Assembly (NCBI GenBank): GCA_026988195.1
Contig: JALSLS010000490.1
Span: 1 to 5,624, forward strand
Source of the DNA: Methylomonas sp.
GTDB lineage: Bacteria; Pseudomonadota; Gammaproteobacteria; Methylococcales; Methylomonadaceae
DNA: 5,624 nt
Direction of reading: 5' to 3'
Shown: in pieces, positions 3,992 to 5,624 of the stretch
Layout: each line of letters begins with the position of its first letter
How positions within the stretch are numbered: position 1 is the first letter of the stretch
Notes under the pieces: model-generated
The model's input: the letters and a program-made list of their open reading frames with translations, nothing else
Told to the model about the DNA's origin: nothing
The model's database searches: none
Program-made: the position numbers and the translations under genes

Positions 3992-5570
3992 GTCTTTATT
4001 GATTATTGCACCTATAATGTTGGTCACTGGATTAGTAGGTGGCTATTGGTTCGCTGGTTCAAAACAAGTTGAAGGTCAGCCTGCGACAGGCTCAATGGAT
4101 AGAAAAATTCTATTTTATCGCAGTCCAATGAACCCTACAGTCACATCGCCCGTTCCTGCTAAAGATGCTATGGGCATGGATTATGTTCCTGTGTATGCAG
4201 AATCAGATAAACCTAAAAACCGCAAAATACTCTTTTACCGCAGCCCAATGAATCCGTCTGTTACCTCACCTACACCTGCTAAAGACGCTATGGGTATGGA
4301 TTATATCGCTGTCTATGCAGAAGAAAGTGATGATATTGCAGGTACTGTTAAAATTGATGGTGTTACCGTACAGAACATCGGTGTCCGTACTACCAAAGCC
4401 ATTAAATCCAGCCTGTCTCATCGTGTACGCGCTGTCGGCAGAGTCGCTTATGATGAAGAACGCATGGTTCACCTACACCCAAAAACTGAGGGTTGGATCG
4501 AAAATATGCATGTTGATAAAACAGGCCAATGGGTGAAAAAGAATACTGATTTATTAAGTATTTACTCACCGCAATTAGTCGCTAGTCAGCAAGAATATAT
4601 TCTTGCTTTAAATAACCTGAAAGCACTGGAAAAAAGCCCGATTAAAGATATTCGTCAAGGCGCTGAAGATCTGGTTAAAAGCTCTAGGGAACGGTTAAAG
4701 TTACTGGATGTTCCTGAGCATCAATTACGCGAATTATATCGTAGCCATAAAGTTAAAAAAAGCCTGCATATCCATGCGCCTGAAGCGGGTATCATTATGA
4801 AAATTGGTGCCCGAGAGGGGCAGTTTGTCACACCCACCACTGAAATTTATATGATTGCTGATTTACGCAAAATCTGGGTTTATGCGGATATTTATGAATA
4901 TGAGCTTCCTTGGGTTAAAGAAGGTGATCCCGTTGAAATGCAATTGGCCGGTATTCCAGGTAAAACCTTTAAGGGACATTTGGCTTACATCTACCCTTAT
5001 GCTGAGGCTAAAACACGTACCATTAAAGTTCGCTTAGTCTTTGATAACGCAGATTTATTGTTAAAACCAGAAATGTTTGCTGAGGTCACTATTTTTTCGG
5101 ATAAACAAAAAAATGTCATCATTATTCCCTCTGAAGCCGTTATTCGTTCCGGCTCTCGTAATCAGGTGTTTGTGGTGCGTGAGCCGGGTAAATTTGAACC
5201 GAGACTGGTTACTTTAGGCTTGTCATCTCATGGAAAAGTCATTGTACTTCAAGGCCTTAAAGAGGATGAAAAAGTCGTTACCTCAGCACAATTCTTAATC
5301 GATTCAGAATCAAAATTGCGTGAAGCAACCGCTAAAATGTTAGATGATATTGAAGGAGGAAAGTCAGACCGTACCAATGATACTTCTTTGGATATTAACA
5401 ATATAAATACTAAAGACATGAATTATGAAGGTATGGATCATAAAGGCATGAACCATGAAGACATGAATCATAAAGACATGAGCCATGAAGGCATGGATCA
5501 TGAAGGCATGGATCATGAAGGTATGGATCATGAAGGTATGAATCATAAAACACAAGGAGATAAAAAATGA
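3984..5570 (+). CDS. CusB-like periplasmic adaptor (membrane fusion protein) with tandem metal-binding N-terminus and Met/His tail
   Basis: The 528-residue adaptor links the RND pump to the TolC channel. Residues 5-24 form an N-terminal membrane anchor or signal. Residues 41-73 and 81-113 are two near-identical copies of a heavy-metal-binding module (FYRSPMNP.VTSP.PAKDAMGMDY). The core follows: half of the lipoyl-like domain (about 150-195, ending LLSIYSPQLVASQQEY), a short alpha-hairpin (about 200-257), the second lipoyl half (HIHAPEAGIIMKIGAREGQF, 262-281), a beta-barrel with KIWVYADIYEYELPWVKEGD (296-315), and the membrane-proximal domain (about 370-440). Residues 477-521 are nine pentapeptides of the form [EK][GD]M[DNS][HY]. 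Met and His clusters favour Cu(I)/Ag(I). ATG 3984 overlaps the TolC stop and has AGGA eight bases upstream. The stop overlaps the next ATG. Usual CusB length is about 400, so the extra length is the duplicated module and tail. Confidence 0.93.
   Translation: MNKSLLIIAPIMLVTGLVGGYWFAGSKQVEGQPATGSMDRKILFYRSPMNPTVTSPVPAKDAMGMDYVPVYAESDKPKNRKILFYRSPMNPSVTSPTPAKDAMGMDYIAVYAEESDDIAGTVKIDGVTVQNIGVRTTKAIKSSLSHRVRAVGRVAYDEERMVHLHPKTEGWIENMHVDKTGQWVKKNTDLLSIYSPQLVASQQEYILALNNLKALEKSPIKDIRQGAEDLVKSSRERLKLLDVPEHQLRELYRSHKVKKSLHIHAPEAGIIMKIGAREGQFVTPTTEIYMIADLRKIWVYADIYEYELPWVKEGDPVEMQLAGIPGKTFKGHLAYIYPYAEAKTRTIKVRLVFDNADLLLKPEMFAEVTIFSDKQKNVIIIPSEAVIRSGSRNQVFVVREPGKFEPRLVTLGLSSHGKVIVLQGLKEDEKVVTSAQFLIDSESKLREATAKMLDDIEGGKSDRTNDTSLDINNINTKDMNYEGMDHKGMNHEDMNHKDMSHEGMDHEGMDHEGMDHEGMNHKTQGDKK
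4101..4325 (+). repeat. Tandem duplication of a metal-binding module inside the adaptor gene (120-base period)
   Basis: Unit 1 begins at the codon for R40 (4101) and unit 2 at R80 (4221), giving an exact 40-codon period; unit 2 fades after about residue 113. The proteins share KILFYRSPMNP, VTSP, PAKDAMGMDY and VYAE, while many third codon positions differ, so the duplication is old enough to have gathered silent changes and has been kept by selection. Each copy has three Met residues (SPMNP and AMGM) plus aromatic Tyr, as in metal-binding ends of CusB-type adaptors. Confidence 0.9.
5412..5546 (+). repeat. Nine 15-base units encoding a Met/His pentapeptide tail
   Basis: Nine in-frame units run from 5412 to 5546. 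They encode KDMNY, EGMDH, KGMNH, EDMNH, KDMSH, EGMDH three times and EGMNH. All have Met at position 3, and all but the first end in His. The last four units are almost identical at DNA level, which marks them as recent duplications. The translated tail should be flexible and should bind copper or silver, like the Met/His stretches in CopB/PcoB-type proteins. Slippage would change the unit number without breaking the frame. Confidence 0.93.
5554..5560 (+). promoter_or_regulatory. Shine-Dalgarno of the RND pump gene
   Basis: AAGGAGA followed by six bases precedes ATG 5567, at optimal spacing. It lies inside the last codons of the adaptor gene and decides the start of the pump gene, of which only a short piece is visible. 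Confidence 0.75.
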
Positions 5571-5624
5571 TTGGTTCCATTATTGCTGGCTCCATTAAAA
5601 ACCGCATAATAGTCCTTATTATGG
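5567..5624 (+). CDS. RND heavy-metal efflux pump, CusA/CzcA family, first 19 codons
   Basis: ATG 5567 overlaps the adaptor stop (ATGA). The visible product is MIGSIIAGSIKNRIIVLIM, and the gene continues past the right edge. A short amphipathic start, then a basic N-R pair, then the first membrane helix is the standard beginning of CusA/CzcA pumps. These are inner-membrane, proton-driven trimers that push metal into the adaptor and TolC channel. The call rests on this motif and on the gene order TolC, adaptor, RND; whether it is a Cu/Ag (CusA) or Co/Zn/Cd (CzcA) type cannot be read from 19 residues, but the Met/His-rich adaptor favours Cu/Ag. Confidence 0.85.
   Translation, partial: MIGSIIAGSIKNRIIVLIM

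Noticed and set aside
5412..5546. Regular short repeats as a CRISPR array.
   Set aside because: The 15-base units are contiguous with no spacers, stay in frame and encode a Met/His tail.
5364..5607. Minus-strand open frames opposite the adaptor tail, coding for repeated MIH or HDP words.
   Set aside because: They are reverse-strand shadows of the 15-base repeat, whose lack of stops makes all frames look open.

Overview
The window looks like a chromosomal or island segment of a moderately AT-rich Gram-negative bacterium. Gammaproteobacteria is my guess, from the TolC/MFP/RND tripartite efflux genes, the Fur-like boxes and the style of the dispersed repeats. No gene here fixes the genus. The theme is heavy-metal efflux, most likely copper/silver, because the binding residues are dominated by Met, His and Cys.

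Layout. (1) 364 to 1, minus strand: 5' part of a CzcC/TolC-type outer-membrane efflux gene that runs off the left edge. (2) 474-591: a short repeat with terminal inverted repeats (copy 1). (3) 990 to 643, minus strand: a small exported His/Cys-rich protein, with a Fur-like box upstream. (4) 1222-1868, plus strand: a Phd-type antitoxin and PIN-domain toxin pair, overlapping by ATGA. (5) 1985-2014: a second Fur-like box on a good sigma70-type promoter, then a second small exported Cys/Met/His-rich protein (2046-2429). (6) 2451-2638: a longer copy of the same repeat (copy 2). (7) 2711-5624, plus strand: three overlapping genes, namely a TolC/CusC-like outer-membrane protein, a CusB-like periplasmic adaptor with two metal-binding modules at its N-terminus and a Met/His pentapeptide tail at its C-terminus, and the first codons of a CusA/CzcA-type RND pump.

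The two halves mirror each other around the toxin-antitoxin pair. Each side has, in transcription order, a Fur-like box, a small metal-binding exported protein ending in LRPPI, a copy of the same repeat, and a TolC-family gene. The genes are divergent but both repeats lie in the same absolute orientation, so a single inverted duplication does not explain everything. The likely function is metal capture in the periplasm by the small proteins and by both ends of the adaptor, then expulsion through the RND/TolC channel. The toxin-antitoxin pair could stabilise the region.

There is no gene-free stretch over 300 bases. The gaps 365-642 and 2430-2710 are each largely filled by a repeat copy. The gap 991-1221 holds a Fur-like box and the antitoxin promoter region. 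The gap 1869-2045 holds the second Fur-like box and promoter, and I see no convincing terminator behind the toxin gene.
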